Assembly: GCA_964351905.1 (NCBI GenBank)
Contig: CAYGPG010000044.1
Coordinates: forward strand, 1 to 9,877
Direction of reading: 5' to 3'
Source: GCA-2708415 sp964351905
GTDB lineage: Bacteria > Pseudomonadota > Alphaproteobacteria > Micavibrionales > Micavibrionaceae
Length of the DNA: 9,877 nucleotides
A program made the translations under genes and the position numbers. Every line of letters begins with the position of its first letter. The stretch's first letter is position 1. Of the stretch, positions 1 through 7,911 are shown one piece after another. Under the pieces are notes generated by a model. It saw only the letters and a list, made by a program, of their open reading frames with translations. It ran no database searches and was not told the DNA's origin.

Positions 1-2
1 AG

Positions 3-914
3 GGTGATGATGAAAGAGTTGGCCCGACCGAATTAGAAGAAAAAGTAGAAGAGACCCGTGTCTTGGCTGAAATAATGATTCCACCTGGATCACGTTTTGT
101 TGATATGACCATTGATCAAGTCGATTTTTTACGTCAGTTCGGTATGGTTGTTTTGGGTATTCAAAGACGTGCGCGTGTTGTACGTCGTCGTCTAGGGCGT
201 ATTCGTTTAGAGCCGGGTGATGTGCTTCTGGTGGCTGGTGCCCAAGGTTCAGTTAATGAAATTCGTGGCGCAAACCGTGCGGATGTTATCGTTCTTTCAG
301 GCTCGAAAGAAGAATTACCGCTTCCTAAGAAAGCACCAATTGCAGGCTTAATTTTCCTTTTAACTGTCATTTTGGCCTCTACAGGTGTGATGTCTATTGT
401 TGTTGCCGCATTAGCAGGATGTGTGGCTTTAGTGGCTACAGGGTGTTTGAATATTCGTCAGGCGACACGTGCGATTGATCGTAAAATATTATTGCTTGTT
501 GGTTCTATGCTTGCCTTGGGGGTTGCTCTACAAGCCACAGGTGGTGCGCAGTTTATAGCTGATTTAATGTTAAAAGCACCCTTTGCTGACCAACCATTAT
601 ATATGGCGGCTATGCTATTTATTATCGTGGCAATTTGTACAAATATTCTATCGAATAATGCCTGTGCTATTCTTTTCACACCAATCGCAATGAATATGGC
701 GATTAATATGGGGTCAGACCCTATTGTATTTGCGATTACTGTCATCTTTGCGGCAAACTGTTCTTTTGCTTCACCTATAGGATATAAAACAAATCTACTT
801 GTTATGGGTCCAGGAAATTATAGGTTTAGAGATTTTATGAAAGCTGGTGTGCCTCTTGTTCTCGTGGTCTGGGTAGCTTATATTTTTGTCGCGAAATATT
901 ATTACGGACTATAG
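3..914 (+). CDS. SLC13/DASS-type anion transporter with RCK_C (TrkA-C) domain, 3' part
   Basis: The frame is open from the first complete codon at base 3, so the true start lies upstream; 303 C-terminal residues are visible. Visible residues about 23-100 look like an RCK_C (TrkA-C) domain, with a PPGSRFVDMT opening, a VVLGIQRR strand and the late LEPGDVLLV motif typical of these cytoplasmic regulatory domains. After a short linker (LPLPKKAP) come several hydrophobic segments. One contains SNNACAILFTPIA and another NCSFASPIGYKTNLLV, which match the second conserved half of SLC13/CitT-like sodium:anion symporters. Proteins with RCK_C domains embedded in an SLC13 transporter are a known bacterial class, mostly annotated as SLC13 family permeases of uncertain substrate (sulfate or dicarboxylates are possible). 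It acts in the inner membrane. The family is fairly secure; the substrate cannot be read from this fragment. The next gene starts 19 bp after the stop, suggesting co-transcription. Confidence 0.88.
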   Translation, partial: GDDERVGPTELEEKVEETRVLAEIMIPPGSRFVDMTIDQVDFLRQFGMVVLGIQRRARVVRRRLGRIRLEPGDVLLVAGAQGSVNEIRGANRADVIVLSGSKEELPLPKKAPIAGLIFLLTVILASTGVMSIVVAALAGCVALVATGCLNIRQATRAIDRKILLLVGSMLALGVALQATGGAQFIADLMLKAPFADQPLYMAAMLFIIVAICTNILSNNACAILFTPIAMNMAINMGSDPIVFAITVIFAANCSFASPIGYKTNLLVMGPGNYRFRDFMKAGVPLVLVVWVAYIFVAKYYYGL

Positions 915-933
915 ATTTTAATTTTTTAGAGAG

Positions 934-1656
934 ATGACACTGAGAAGTTATAACCCCCATACTAGATATAAAGAACGTGCTGCACAGCGCTTTACTGCGT
1001 TTCTTGGTTATATAGCGCTTATCCTTGTTTCTATACTCATAGGATTTTGGGTGGGAAAGCAATACGCAGCAAGCAATGTCATTGCGCTCAAAGATAAAGT
1101 TGAAACGTTGCAACAAGAACGTGATTTATTGCAATCAAATGCAACTGAGTTAAGTGCTGCAGCACAAACAGCAAATATGCGTTATGAGCAACTGCAAGAA
1201 GAAGTTGAAAGCATTATCCCTAAAGGACCAATGCAAAACCTTGTAACGTTGGTGGGGGAGCAGTTGAAACAAGGTGCGGATCCTGAACGCCTATCTTTTG
1301 TTATACGTTCTGCACGTCCGCCAACAGGATGTGTTGAACCAGAGATAAAGCGTTTTGTGGTCAGTACACCAGCTTATAATGGCCCTAAAAGTGCGGCAAT
1401 TATTGCTGATGGTCTCATAGAGATATATGGATCGGGTAGTTCAGCGAAGAATGATAAAAAGCTTGCAGAAGCTTGGTACGATCCTGCAAAAAAAGTCAAA
1501 ATTAATTTTAAACATAACAATAAAACGGAAGTAAAAACAGGCACGCTACCAATGCGCTATTCTATTGTCGCGGGAGATAGGGAGTACAGATTTACTTTGG
1601 AGCCGGGAGCCAAATCATTTGTGAAGGTAGTCTTCGATTCCTGTAATTACCCTTAA
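934..1656 (+). CDS. Single-pass membrane protein with periplasmic coiled coil, unknown function
   Basis: This 240-residue protein was not recognised with confidence. The basic N-terminus (about 1-20, KERAAQR) is followed by one transmembrane segment (about 22-40, LGYIALILVSILIGFWVG), which predicts an N-in, C-out anchor. Residues about 48-93 form a likely coiled coil (LKDKVETLQQERDLLQ and onward). The remainder is a compact, probably periplasmic domain with exactly two cysteines, C133 and C237, that could form a disulfide. The overall plan resembles small anchored coiled-coil proteins such as the DUF6776 group, but this is a resemblance only. The ATG at 934 is chosen because an in-frame stop (TAA, 919-921) lies just upstream; a GAGAG stretch touches the ATG, so the ribosome binding site is unusually close or weak. 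It probably shares a transcript with the transporter. Its stop overlaps the stop of the convergent gene. Confidence 0.8.
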   Translation: MTLRSYNPHTRYKERAAQRFTAFLGYIALILVSILIGFWVGKQYAASNVIALKDKVETLQQERDLLQSNATELSAAAQTANMRYEQLQEEVESIIPKGPMQNLVTLVGEQLKQGADPERLSFVIRSARPPTGCVEPEIKRFVVSTPAYNGPKSAAIIADGLIEIYGSGSSAKNDKKLAEAWYDPAKKVKINFKHNNKTEVKTGTLPMRYSIVAGDREYRFTLEPGAKSFVKVVFDSCNYP

Positions 1657-2861
1657 TTTATCAAAGATTTAATATTGCTATCTAATCGTATGACGTTATT
1701 GGATATATTTTCTTCAGGAATTCCAATAAGCGCATCGAGATAATTTATTGTGTTCTCATCTCCCTCTATCGTGCCTCTCACATCCAAACTATCTGGATAT
1801 ATTAATATGGTGCCATTCATGTTTTGATTGAACGTTATATCAAAAGGAAGCGGGCCGCCTGCAAATCTTTTTTCAGCAACATAATATATTTCTGCATTGA
1901 CTGAGCTTGGCGGTTCTTGATCAAAATTTGGTGTTTTTGTTATAACGCGATTAATTTCTAATATCTTCATAAAATCATTTTGATTTGGAATGCTTAATTC
2001 TGAACGAAATTTTCTATTTGCGGCTTGGTTCGCGTAATAAAAATCTGCCATAAATTTTGAATCTTCAATACCAATAATATTGCTTCTAAAAAGAAGGGGG
2101 TACCCATTATCGTCACGCCCTAATGTGAAATTTAGATTTTGCAGAGGGATATCAAAAAACTTGCCGCTCCCTGCTGTTATTTGCATGCCGAGCTCATTTT
2201 CTTCAGCGTTTGAAATATATGAAAACCAGCCCGCTCCACGATTTATTTGTGTAGGCGGTAGGTTCACTTTTACATTTTCAAAAGTACCATCAATTGTTAA
2301 ATTTCGATTGCTGTAATTGATTTTTCCAGACCAAATACTTTGAAAGGCAAGTTCATGCTGAACACCATCAAAAACTGCCCTTAGGATATGAGACTGCTCG
2401 TCATTTTCTTTAAGCATCAAGCGCCCTTCAAATCTTAAGGCTTTTGTATCCAAAGCTAAATCATAGGTGATTTTGTGAATGATAATATTCTGTGCAAGGA
2501 TGCCCGAAATGTTATTTGCATTATTCAATATCTTTAGAATATCTTTCAGTTCCGAAGGCACCGCTGATATTTTTAAATCATCAATAATAATATTTTTTGT
2601 GGTTGGTTTGAGAAAATAGGTTGGCCAATAAATATTTACTTTTATATTTTCGGCAGAATTAAACCCATCTTTATCGAGCTGCACGGATGAGATTTTTAAA
2701 CCTGTAAATGTTGGTTTTGTTTGACTGAAACTAATATTCTTAAAGCCAATCTCTTCTAAATTACTAATAATGATTTTTTCGGCGCGTGGAATGACAATCA
2801 AAAATATGCTGATTGTCAGTAATGAGACAAAAAAACAAAAGATGATAAAAAAGCGTTTCAT
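1653..2861 (-). CDS. Membrane-anchored AsmA/YdbH-like beta-strand protein
   Basis: This is a 402-residue protein. An N-terminal hydrophobic helix (about 3-25, FFIIFCFFVSLLTISIFLIVI) is probably an uncleaved signal anchor. The rest is made of alternating hydrophobic and polar strands with no catalytic motif: GFKNISFSQTKPTFTGLKIS, then SVQLDKDGF, IIIDDLKISA, LTIDGTFENVKV, LNFTLGRDDNG and LDVRGTIEGDENTINYL. This layout (helix, then a GF-x-x-I/V opening, a G-L-x-I strand and repeated 'd-L-x-i' strands) is that of AsmA/YdbH-like proteins, which form hydrophobic grooves spanning the periplasm and are linked to lipid transport to the outer membrane. At 402 residues it is shorter than classical YdbH or TamB. 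The start lies 19 bp after the parE stop, with no clear Shine-Dalgarno sequence, so it is likely co-transcribed with parE. It looks more AT-rich than parE. The family assignment is inferred from pattern only. Confidence 0.8.
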   Translation of the reverse strand: MKRFFIIFCFFVSLLTISIFLIVIPRAEKIIISNLEEIGFKNISFSQTKPTFTGLKISSVQLDKDGFNSAENIKVNIYWPTYFLKPTTKNIIIDDLKISAVPSELKDILKILNNANNISGILAQNIIIHKITYDLALDTKALRFEGRLMLKENDEQSHILRAVFDGVQHELAFQSIWSGKINYSNRNLTIDGTFENVKVNLPPTQINRGAGWFSYISNAEENELGMQITAGSGKFFDIPLQNLNFTLGRDDNGYPLLFRSNIIGIEDSKFMADFYYANQAANRKFRSELSIPNQNDFMKILEINRVITKTPNFDQEPPSSVNAEIYYVAEKRFAGGPLPFDITFNQNMNGTILIYPDSLDVRGTIEGDENTINYLDALIGIPEENISNNVIRLDSNIKSLIN

Positions 2862-2880
2862 GTGCGTTTTACGGAAGGGG

Positions 2881-4905
2881 TTAAATATCTAAATCTTCAA
2901 CAAATTCGGCATTATCTTGAATAAAGTTAAATCTGCTTTCGGCATTTTTACCCATGAGGCGTTCAACGAGGTCGTCAACGTCTGCTAATGTTGGGCCTTC
3001 CGTTACGAGTACTTCTTCACCCATCATGCTCATAACGCTTTCTGCATCCGGCAAGCCAATACGCACCAAAACACGCGATTTTGGATTCATGGTGGTTTCT
3101 TTAAGTTGTGCGGCAGGCATTTCGCCAAGGCCTTTAAAGCGACTGACATCCACTTTCTTTTTACCTTCAAAGACAGTCTCCATGAGCTTGTCTTTATGCT
3201 CATCATCTTGGGCGTATTCACTTAAATTGCCGCTGACGAGGCGATAAAGCGGTGGTTGTGCCAGATAAAGGTGACCATTATCAATAAGGCCACGCATTTG
3301 TGTATAAAAAAATGTGATAAGAAGGGCGGCAATGTGCGCGCCATCGACGTCTGCATCTGTCATAATAATAACGCGTTCATAACGCAATTTATCAAGATTG
3401 AAATCTTTACCAATGCCACACCCTGTGGCTTGAATGAGATCTTGGATTTCTTGGTTGGCTTTAATTTTATCGCGGCTCGCGCTCACCACATTCAAAATTT
3501 TACCACGAAGCGGCAAGATAGCTTGCGTTTCACGATTACGTCCTTGCTTGGCTGACCCGCCTGCAGAATCCCCCTCAACAAGGAAGATTTCAGTGTCATC
3601 CGAGGTTTTGCGGCTACAATCGGCAAGCTTACCCGGCAGACGTAATTTACGTGTCGCGGATTTACGCTGTGTCGCTTTTTCTTCACGACGGCGCAAGCGA
3701 AGCTCTGCCATTTCAATAATTGTATCTAGCAATAATTTACTAGACGCAGGATCAGAGGTTAGCCAGTGGTCAAAATAATCTTTAAGCGCCGTATCCACCC
3801 AACGTGTTGCGGCGGCAGTGGCAAGTTTATCTTTGGTTTGACCTTGGAATTGTGGTTCGCGAATAAAAACAGAAAGGAGCGCGGCGGCATCCCCAAAAAT
3901 ATCATCGGCAGTAATAATGCCTGCCTTTTTATTGCCAATCATCTCCGCATAAGATTTAAGCCCACGTAAAAGCGCGCTTCTCATTCCGGCCTCGTGCGAT
4001 CCACCAAAGGGAGTAGGGACGGTGTTACAATAAGAACGGGTAAATCCTTCACCGCGTTGTGGCCATGCAATCGCAAATTCTACTTTACCCTCACCATCGG
4101 GCAGGTCAGTTTGACCCGCAAAAGGGCGCGGCGTAATCATCGCGCGGCCTTCTAAGGTTTTTACCAAAAAGTCTTCTAATCCATTTGGAAAATGAAACGT
4201 TTCTTCAACTTTAACCTTGCTCTCAGGCTTGATCAATTCGGCATCACACGACCATTTAATTTTGACGCCACGGAAGAGATAGGCTTTGGAGCGCGTCATT
4301 TGATACAGGCGTGATGGTTTTAACATCGCCTTGTCCCCAAAGATTTCTGGGTCAGGATGGAAGAATACAGTTGTGCCGCGTCTGTTATGAACACTGCCTA
4401 AATCCTCTAATTTACTGGTCGTCTTGCCGCGGCTGTAACTTTGCTTAAAGAGTTGCTTTTCACGCGCAACCTCAACCCACATTTCATCAGACAGTGCATT
4501 CACAACAGAAATACCAACCCCGTGCAAACCACCCGCTGTTTCATAATTTTTACCACTAAACTTACCACCAGAATGAAGCGTGGTCATAATGACTTCTAAC
4601 GCAGACATCCCAGGAAATTTAGGATGTTCATTCACCGGAATACCACGTCCGTTATCTGTGATGGTGATTCCATTATTGGTGTGAAGATGAATTTCAATGC
4701 GGTCGGCGTGACCTGCGACGGCTTCATCCATAGAGTTATCTAAAATCTCACCAACAAGATGATGGAGCGCGTTTTCATCTGTTCCGCCAATATACATACC
4801 CGGACGTTTACGAACAGGCTCCAGACCTTCAAGGACTTCAATATCTGCCGCATCATAGCTGTTGGCAGTATTATTAGTTTTTTCTTTTTTAAATAAATCA
4901 GACAT
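2881..4905 (-). CDS. parE: DNA topoisomerase IV subunit B (ParE)
   Basis: This 674-residue protein is the ATPase subunit of topoisomerase IV, which with ParC decatenates daughter chromosomes in the cytoplasm. The GHKL ATPase site is intact: E53 and N57 in VGEILDNSMDE (positions of the catalytic Glu and Mg-binding Asn), DNGRGIP at 84-90 and the glycine-rich lid AGGLHGVG at 124-131. The transducer domain carries the QTK loop (Q356-T357-K358). The TOPRIM domain begins with EGDSAGGSA (444-452) and contains DADVDG (517-522), the metal-binding acidic residues. RFKGLGEM follows at 589-596. The length matches ParE and not a long GyrB with an insertion, and the opening YDAADIEVLEGLEPVRKRPG is the usual ParE/GyrB start. 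The start ATG is preceded by GAGAG about 12 nt upstream, a weak, distant Shine-Dalgarno. No parC is visible nearby. GyrB is the only serious alternative and is less likely given the length and lack of a recF/dnaN neighbourhood. Confidence 0.95.
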   Translation of the reverse strand: MSDLFKKEKTNNTANSYDAADIEVLEGLEPVRKRPGMYIGGTDENALHHLVGEILDNSMDEAVAGHADRIEIHLHTNNGITITDNGRGIPVNEHPKFPGMSALEVIMTTLHSGGKFSGKNYETAGGLHGVGISVVNALSDEMWVEVAREKQLFKQSYSRGKTTSKLEDLGSVHNRRGTTVFFHPDPEIFGDKAMLKPSRLYQMTRSKAYLFRGVKIKWSCDAELIKPESKVKVEETFHFPNGLEDFLVKTLEGRAMITPRPFAGQTDLPDGEGKVEFAIAWPQRGEGFTRSYCNTVPTPFGGSHEAGMRSALLRGLKSYAEMIGNKKAGIITADDIFGDAAALLSVFIREPQFQGQTKDKLATAAATRWVDTALKDYFDHWLTSDPASSKLLLDTIIEMAELRLRRREEKATQRKSATRKLRLPGKLADCSRKTSDDTEIFLVEGDSAGGSAKQGRNRETQAILPLRGKILNVVSASRDKIKANQEIQDLIQATGCGIGKDFNLDKLRYERVIIMTDADVDGAHIAALLITFFYTQMRGLIDNGHLYLAQPPLYRLVSGNLSEYAQDDEHKDKLMETVFEGKKKVDVSRFKGLGEMPAAQLKETTMNPKSRVLVRIGLPDAESVMSMMGEEVLVTEGPTLADVDDLVERLMGKNAESRFNFIQDNAEFVEDLDI

Positions 4906-4946
4906 TAGATAAACAAACTCTCATAAATTTCGTATATAACTATTCA

Positions 4947-4975
4947 TGTATAATCAAAGTTAGAGCCTTTGAAAA
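4947..4975 (-). promoter_or_regulatory. Candidate parE promoter
   Basis: Read on the minus strand, TTTTCA (4975-4970) and TATACA (4952-4947) are separated by 17 nt. Each matches the sigma-70 consensus at 4 of 6 positions. A transcript would start about 35 nt upstream of the parE ATG. The match is modest, in a very AT-rich region where chance hits are common. Confidence 0.3.
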
Positions 4976-5017
4976 CCGCAAAAACCCTGAAAAAATAAAG
5001 CAATCACAGATTAGAAT

Positions 5018-5046
5018 TTTATATTCTCATTTTTTACACGTATAAT
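5018..5046 (+). promoter_or_regulatory. Candidate promoter for the secreted-protein gene, perfect -10
   Basis: TTTATA (5018-5023, 4 of 6) and a perfect TATAAT (5041-5046) are spaced by 17 nt. The predicted start would fall around 5053, only one or two bases ahead of the ATG at 5055, giving a nearly leaderless mRNA. The AAGGA at 5047-5051 would then lie outside the transcript. Either this promoter is real and the mRNA is leaderless, or it is a chance match and AAGGA is the ribosome binding site of a longer transcript. Confidence 0.35.
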
Positions 5047-5054
5047 AAGGAACA

Positions 5055-6236
5055 ATGTTGAAATTAAGACTTTTTAAAATTTTATTGGTGTTTCTTGTTT
5101 TATGTGTACATATAACGCAGGCATTTGCCGTTGAATTAGCGATAGATCTTTCAAAAATTAAACCTTTAAGCGAAGTAGAATTTCTTGAAGAGGAAGCCTT
5201 TGAAAATCAAACAAAACTAATTGATGAAACGCCCTATGATGATCAGTTTTTGTCCTACCAAGTACGTTTGCCCAAAGATTGGATGGAAAACTCAACAAAT
5301 TTGAACGCCGTAAATACTTTGGATGATAGTGGCGCGCCACAGAATGTCTTAGGAATTGTTTCAAGTTACATTAGTCCTGCAAAAAACTACCAACGTAGTT
5401 TTTTTACGGTGGAAGCTGTTGAGTTGACGCATGAAATTAGCGCTAGAAGTTGGTTTATTCATTATATCTTAAAAAGCGGTTTGTCTTTAGAACAAGTAGG
5501 CCTGGAAGACGGTGAGCAAGCTGAGGCGGTGTATATCGAAGTACAAGGTGATATTACTTATGTTGTTCGGGTAAAATCAATCATCAATGGGCCGCGTATG
5601 GTTTTGGCTCGTTACTATGTCCCTGTTGAGCTTTATAAAGATGAAAAAGTACAGCAAGCACAAATTATTAACTCCTTTGAATTAACCAATAGACAAGATG
5701 TGAATATTGAACCGTTAGAAATCCATGGTTTTTTAGATCAAACATATTTTAGTTATCCTGCGTCATGGACCCTAAATGCGCCTTCTGTCCGCTCTATTGA
5801 TAGGATGGAGGCTCAATTATTCCACCGTAAAGAAAACGGTACGATGGCTGGGCAAATCAATATGTTCTTAATCAATAAAGATTTAAAAACCAGTCGCTCC
5901 CAAGAGATCAAATACTATAAAGATCAATTTAATCTTCCTGACTATGCGATTGATAGCCTTATAGAGACTGTTGAGACGCAACATCTCCCAGAAGTTATTT
6001 TTAGTAAAACTCAAGCCTATCTCATGAAGGCGACACGCACACGATTGTTGGATTATGAACTGTGGCTGAGTGTTTTAGAAAATGAAAAATATATTTATAT
6101 TATGGCTTTGTTTACGCCGGCCAGAAATGATGATTTTTACACTTGGGCGCGCAACACTGAAAGTTTCAAACTTATTCTAAGCAATATTCGCCTTGAGGAT
6201 GAGAGTGTTGATAAATTTCAATTCCTAAACAGATAA
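5055..6236 (+). CDS. Secreted protein of unknown function with two related domains
   Basis: This 393-residue protein was not recognised as a named family. It starts with a clear Sec signal peptide: basic MLKLRLFK, a hydrophobic core to about residue 20, and a cleavage site after AFA (23-25). There is no lipobox cysteine and no later transmembrane segment, so a soluble periplasmic or exported protein is expected. The mature part seems to hold two similar halves. Residues about 65-212 run from FLSYQVRLPKDW to QAQIINSFEL, and about 230-380 run from YFSYPASWTL to ARNTESFKLILSNI. Each begins with a 'F-x-Y-x-x-P/P-x-x-W' strand and ends with a '(N)-SF' helix, the layout of PsbP/Mog1-like (DUF1795) domains. 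That fold assignment is an inference from pattern. Start chosen at ATG 5055 with AAGGA 3 nt upstream. It is divergent from parE and ends at a strong terminator, so it is probably monocistronic. Confidence 0.85.
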   Translation: MLKLRLFKILLVFLVLCVHITQAFAVELAIDLSKIKPLSEVEFLEEEAFENQTKLIDETPYDDQFLSYQVRLPKDWMENSTNLNAVNTLDDSGAPQNVLGIVSSYISPAKNYQRSFFTVEAVELTHEISARSWFIHYILKSGLSLEQVGLEDGEQAEAVYIEVQGDITYVVRVKSIINGPRMVLARYYVPVELYKDEKVQQAQIINSFELTNRQDVNIEPLEIHGFLDQTYFSYPASWTLNAPSVRSIDRMEAQLFHRKENGTMAGQINMFLINKDLKTSRSQEIKYYKDQFNLPDYAIDSLIETVETQHLPEVIFSKTQAYLMKATRTRLLDYELWLSVLENEKYIYIMALFTPARNDDFYTWARNTESFKLILSNIRLEDESVDKFQFLNR

Positions 6237-6267
6237 AAAAACGGAGCCATTTGGCTCCGTAATAATT
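6235..6267. terminator. Bidirectional rho-independent terminator between the secreted-protein gene and glnA
   Basis: A perfect 8-bp stem, ACGGAGCC (6241-6248) and GGCTCCGT (6253-6260), closes a 4-nt ATTT loop. Six A residues (6235-6240) lie on the left, so a minus-strand transcript coming from glnA meets the hairpin followed by six U residues: a strong terminator. On the plus strand the tail is AATAATTTTATAAT, a weaker but plausible U-rich tail for the gene ending at 6236. Confidence 0.88.
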
Positions 6268-6273
6268 TTATAA

Positions 6274-6310
6274 TAGCGTACTGGCGCTTGCGCGTATGAC
6301 GGATTTTTAA
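6274..6310 (+). repeat. Small palindromic intergenic repeat, copy 1
   Basis: This 37-bp element matches 7985-8021 at 32 of 37 positions without gaps, in the same orientation. It has the layout TAGCGT, a short GC-rich hairpin (GCGC-TT-GCGC here), TATGACGG, then T5AA. The last four bases overlap the glnA stop codon. With hairpin plus T5 it could also act as a weak plus-strand terminator. Together with copy 2 it brackets glnA. Confidence 0.75.
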
Positions 6311-7737
6311 GAAGAGTAATACATCAAAAATTCAATAGGGTGAGGCATAGTCTCGTAAGTCAAAACCTCTTCCATTTTCAGTTCGATAAACCCATCAATC
6401 ATATCTTTGGTAAAGACATCACCTTTTAACAAAAATTCATGATCCGCTTTCAATGAATCTAAGGCTTCGCGAAGGGAGCCACAAACTGTTGGAATTTGAT
6501 CTAATTCTTCCTGTGGAAGGTGATACAAATCCTTATCCATGGCTTCACCGGGATGGATTTTATTATCAATGCCATCAAGACCCGCCATTAGCATCGCAGA
6601 GAACGCCAAATATGGGTTGGCTGTTGGATCAGGGAAACGAACCTCAACACGCTTTGCCTTTGGTGATTCACCATAAGGAATACGACAAGAGGCAGAACGG
6701 TTACGGGCTGAATAAGCCAACAGGACAGGGGCCTCATAACCAGGAACCAAACGCTTATAGCTGTTTGTCGATGGGTTGGTGAAGGCATTCAATGCTTTGG
6801 CGTGCTTAATGATACCGCCAATGTAATAAAGCGCCATATCAGATAGGCCTGCATATTTATCGCCCGCAAATTGTGGCTTGCCGCCATCCCAAATGGATTG
6901 ATGGACATGCATTCCAGAACCATTATCGCCATAAACAGGCTTAGGCAAGAAGGTGGCTGTTTTACCATAAATATGCGCCACATTATGAACGGCATATTTA
7001 TAAAGCTGCATATTGTCGGCGCAATTAACCAAAGTTGAGAAGAAAATTCCCAACTCATGCTGTGACGGTGCAACCTCATGGTGATGTTTTTCAACGGGAA
7101 CACCCATTGAATCCATGACCGTTAACATTTCTGCACGAAGGTCTGATCCACTATCCACGGGTGTTTCAGGGAAATAACCACCTTTTATACCAGGACGGTG
7201 GCCTGTATTGCCTTCGGGATAATCAGTATTGCTGTTATAAGGGCCTTCGCTTGAGTCGATTTTATAAGACACCTCATTCATGTTGGCGGTCATTTTGACA
7301 TCATCAAAAACAAAAAATTCTGCTTCGGGGCCAAAATAGGCCGTGTCACCATAGCCTGCTGATTTCACATAAGCTTCTGCCTTTTTGGCAATAACACGCG
7401 GGCAACGCTCGTAAGCATCGCCAGAAATAGGGTCTTTAATCCAACAAAATACTTTTAATGTAGGTTGCGCGGCGAACGGGTCCATAAAACATTTTTCCCA
7501 ATCAGGCACCAAACACATGTCAGATTCGTTAATCGCTTTCCATCCCGCAATGGAAGAACCATCAATCATCACACCATCTTCAAACATATCTTTATCAACA
7601 GTGCTCACATGCTGATCTGTGTGCTGAAGCTTGCCACGTGGGTCGGTGAATTCAAATCCAACGAACTGGATGTCCTGCTCCTCGCAGAATTTCTTAAATT
7701 CATTATGATTTTTAAATTTTAAACTCTTATCAGTCAT
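6307..7737 (-). CDS. glnA: Type I glutamine synthetase
   Basis: This enzyme makes glutamine from glutamate, ammonium and ATP in the cytoplasm; GSI enzymes form dodecamers. With the start at 7737 the protein has 476 residues, close to the usual 468-471. Visible hallmarks are DGSSIAGW (59-66), GPEAEFF (136-142, metal-binding glutamates), HHHEVAPSQHE (218-228), GSGMHVHQS (273-281), NRSASCRIP (346-354) and VEVRFPDPTANPYLAF (364-379). DLYHLPQEE (403-411) carries Y405, the expected adenylylation tyrosine, so control by GlnE-type adenylylation is predicted (GSI-beta). An upstream in-frame ATG at 7785 would add 16 residues. It is rejected because an AGGAG ribosome binding site (7749-7753) lies 11 nt before the ATG at 7737 and because MTDKSLKFKNHNEF resembles family N-termini. 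Unlike many alphaproteobacteria, no glnB precedes it. The leader carries inverted repeats and the 3' end has a strong terminator. Confidence 0.97.
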   Translation of the reverse strand: MTDKSLKFKNHNEFKKFCEEQDIQFVGFEFTDPRGKLQHTDQHVSTVDKDMFEDGVMIDGSSIAGWKAINESDMCLVPDWEKCFMDPFAAQPTLKVFCWIKDPISGDAYERCPRVIAKKAEAYVKSAGYGDTAYFGPEAEFFVFDDVKMTANMNEVSYKIDSSEGPYNSNTDYPEGNTGHRPGIKGGYFPETPVDSGSDLRAEMLTVMDSMGVPVEKHHHEVAPSQHELGIFFSTLVNCADNMQLYKYAVHNVAHIYGKTATFLPKPVYGDNGSGMHVHQSIWDGGKPQFAGDKYAGLSDMALYYIGGIIKHAKALNAFTNPSTNSYKRLVPGYEAPVLLAYSARNRSASCRIPYGESPKAKRVEVRFPDPTANPYLAFSAMLMAGLDGIDNKIHPGEAMDKDLYHLPQEELDQIPTVCGSLREALDSLKADHEFLLKGDVFTKDMIDGFIELKMEEVLTYETMPHPIEFLMYYSS

Positions 7738-7764
7738 TGACGCTATAGCTCCTATTTGTTGTGG

Positions 7765-7801
7765 TGCGTTATACAAAATACGCATTTCTGATATGCGTAT
7801 T
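7765..7801 (-). promoter_or_regulatory. Inverted-repeat cluster in the glnA upstream region
   Basis: AATACGCAT (7777-7785) and ATGCGTATT (7793-7801) form a perfect 9-bp inverted repeat with a 7-nt spacer. A third related half-site, TGCGTTAT (7765-7772), lies next to it. In RNA the central arm could pair with either neighbour, so alternative hairpins are possible; in DNA it could be an operator for a dimeric regulator. It lies 28-64 bp before the glnA start. I could not identify the cognate regulator. Confidence 0.5.
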
Positions 7802-7911
7802 GTGAATTTTGATAGTTATTAGCACTCATAAAAACAAACGTCTATAGTTTTTGATATAAAAAAATAATCTTATAGGCAGGAAATTACTTTCCTTCATTTA
7901 TTTAAAAAAAC

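Noticed and set aside
3434..3778. Plus-strand reading frames inside parE (also at 2954-3247, 3256-3555, 3766-3969)
   Set aside because: They lie opposite conserved ParE sequence, including the TOPRIM domain, and have no independent start signals or recognisable domains.
7738..7785. An upstream glnA start adding 16 residues
   Set aside because: The extension covers the AGGAG ribosome binding site of the start at 7737 and part of the inverted repeat, and does not resemble GlnA N-termini.
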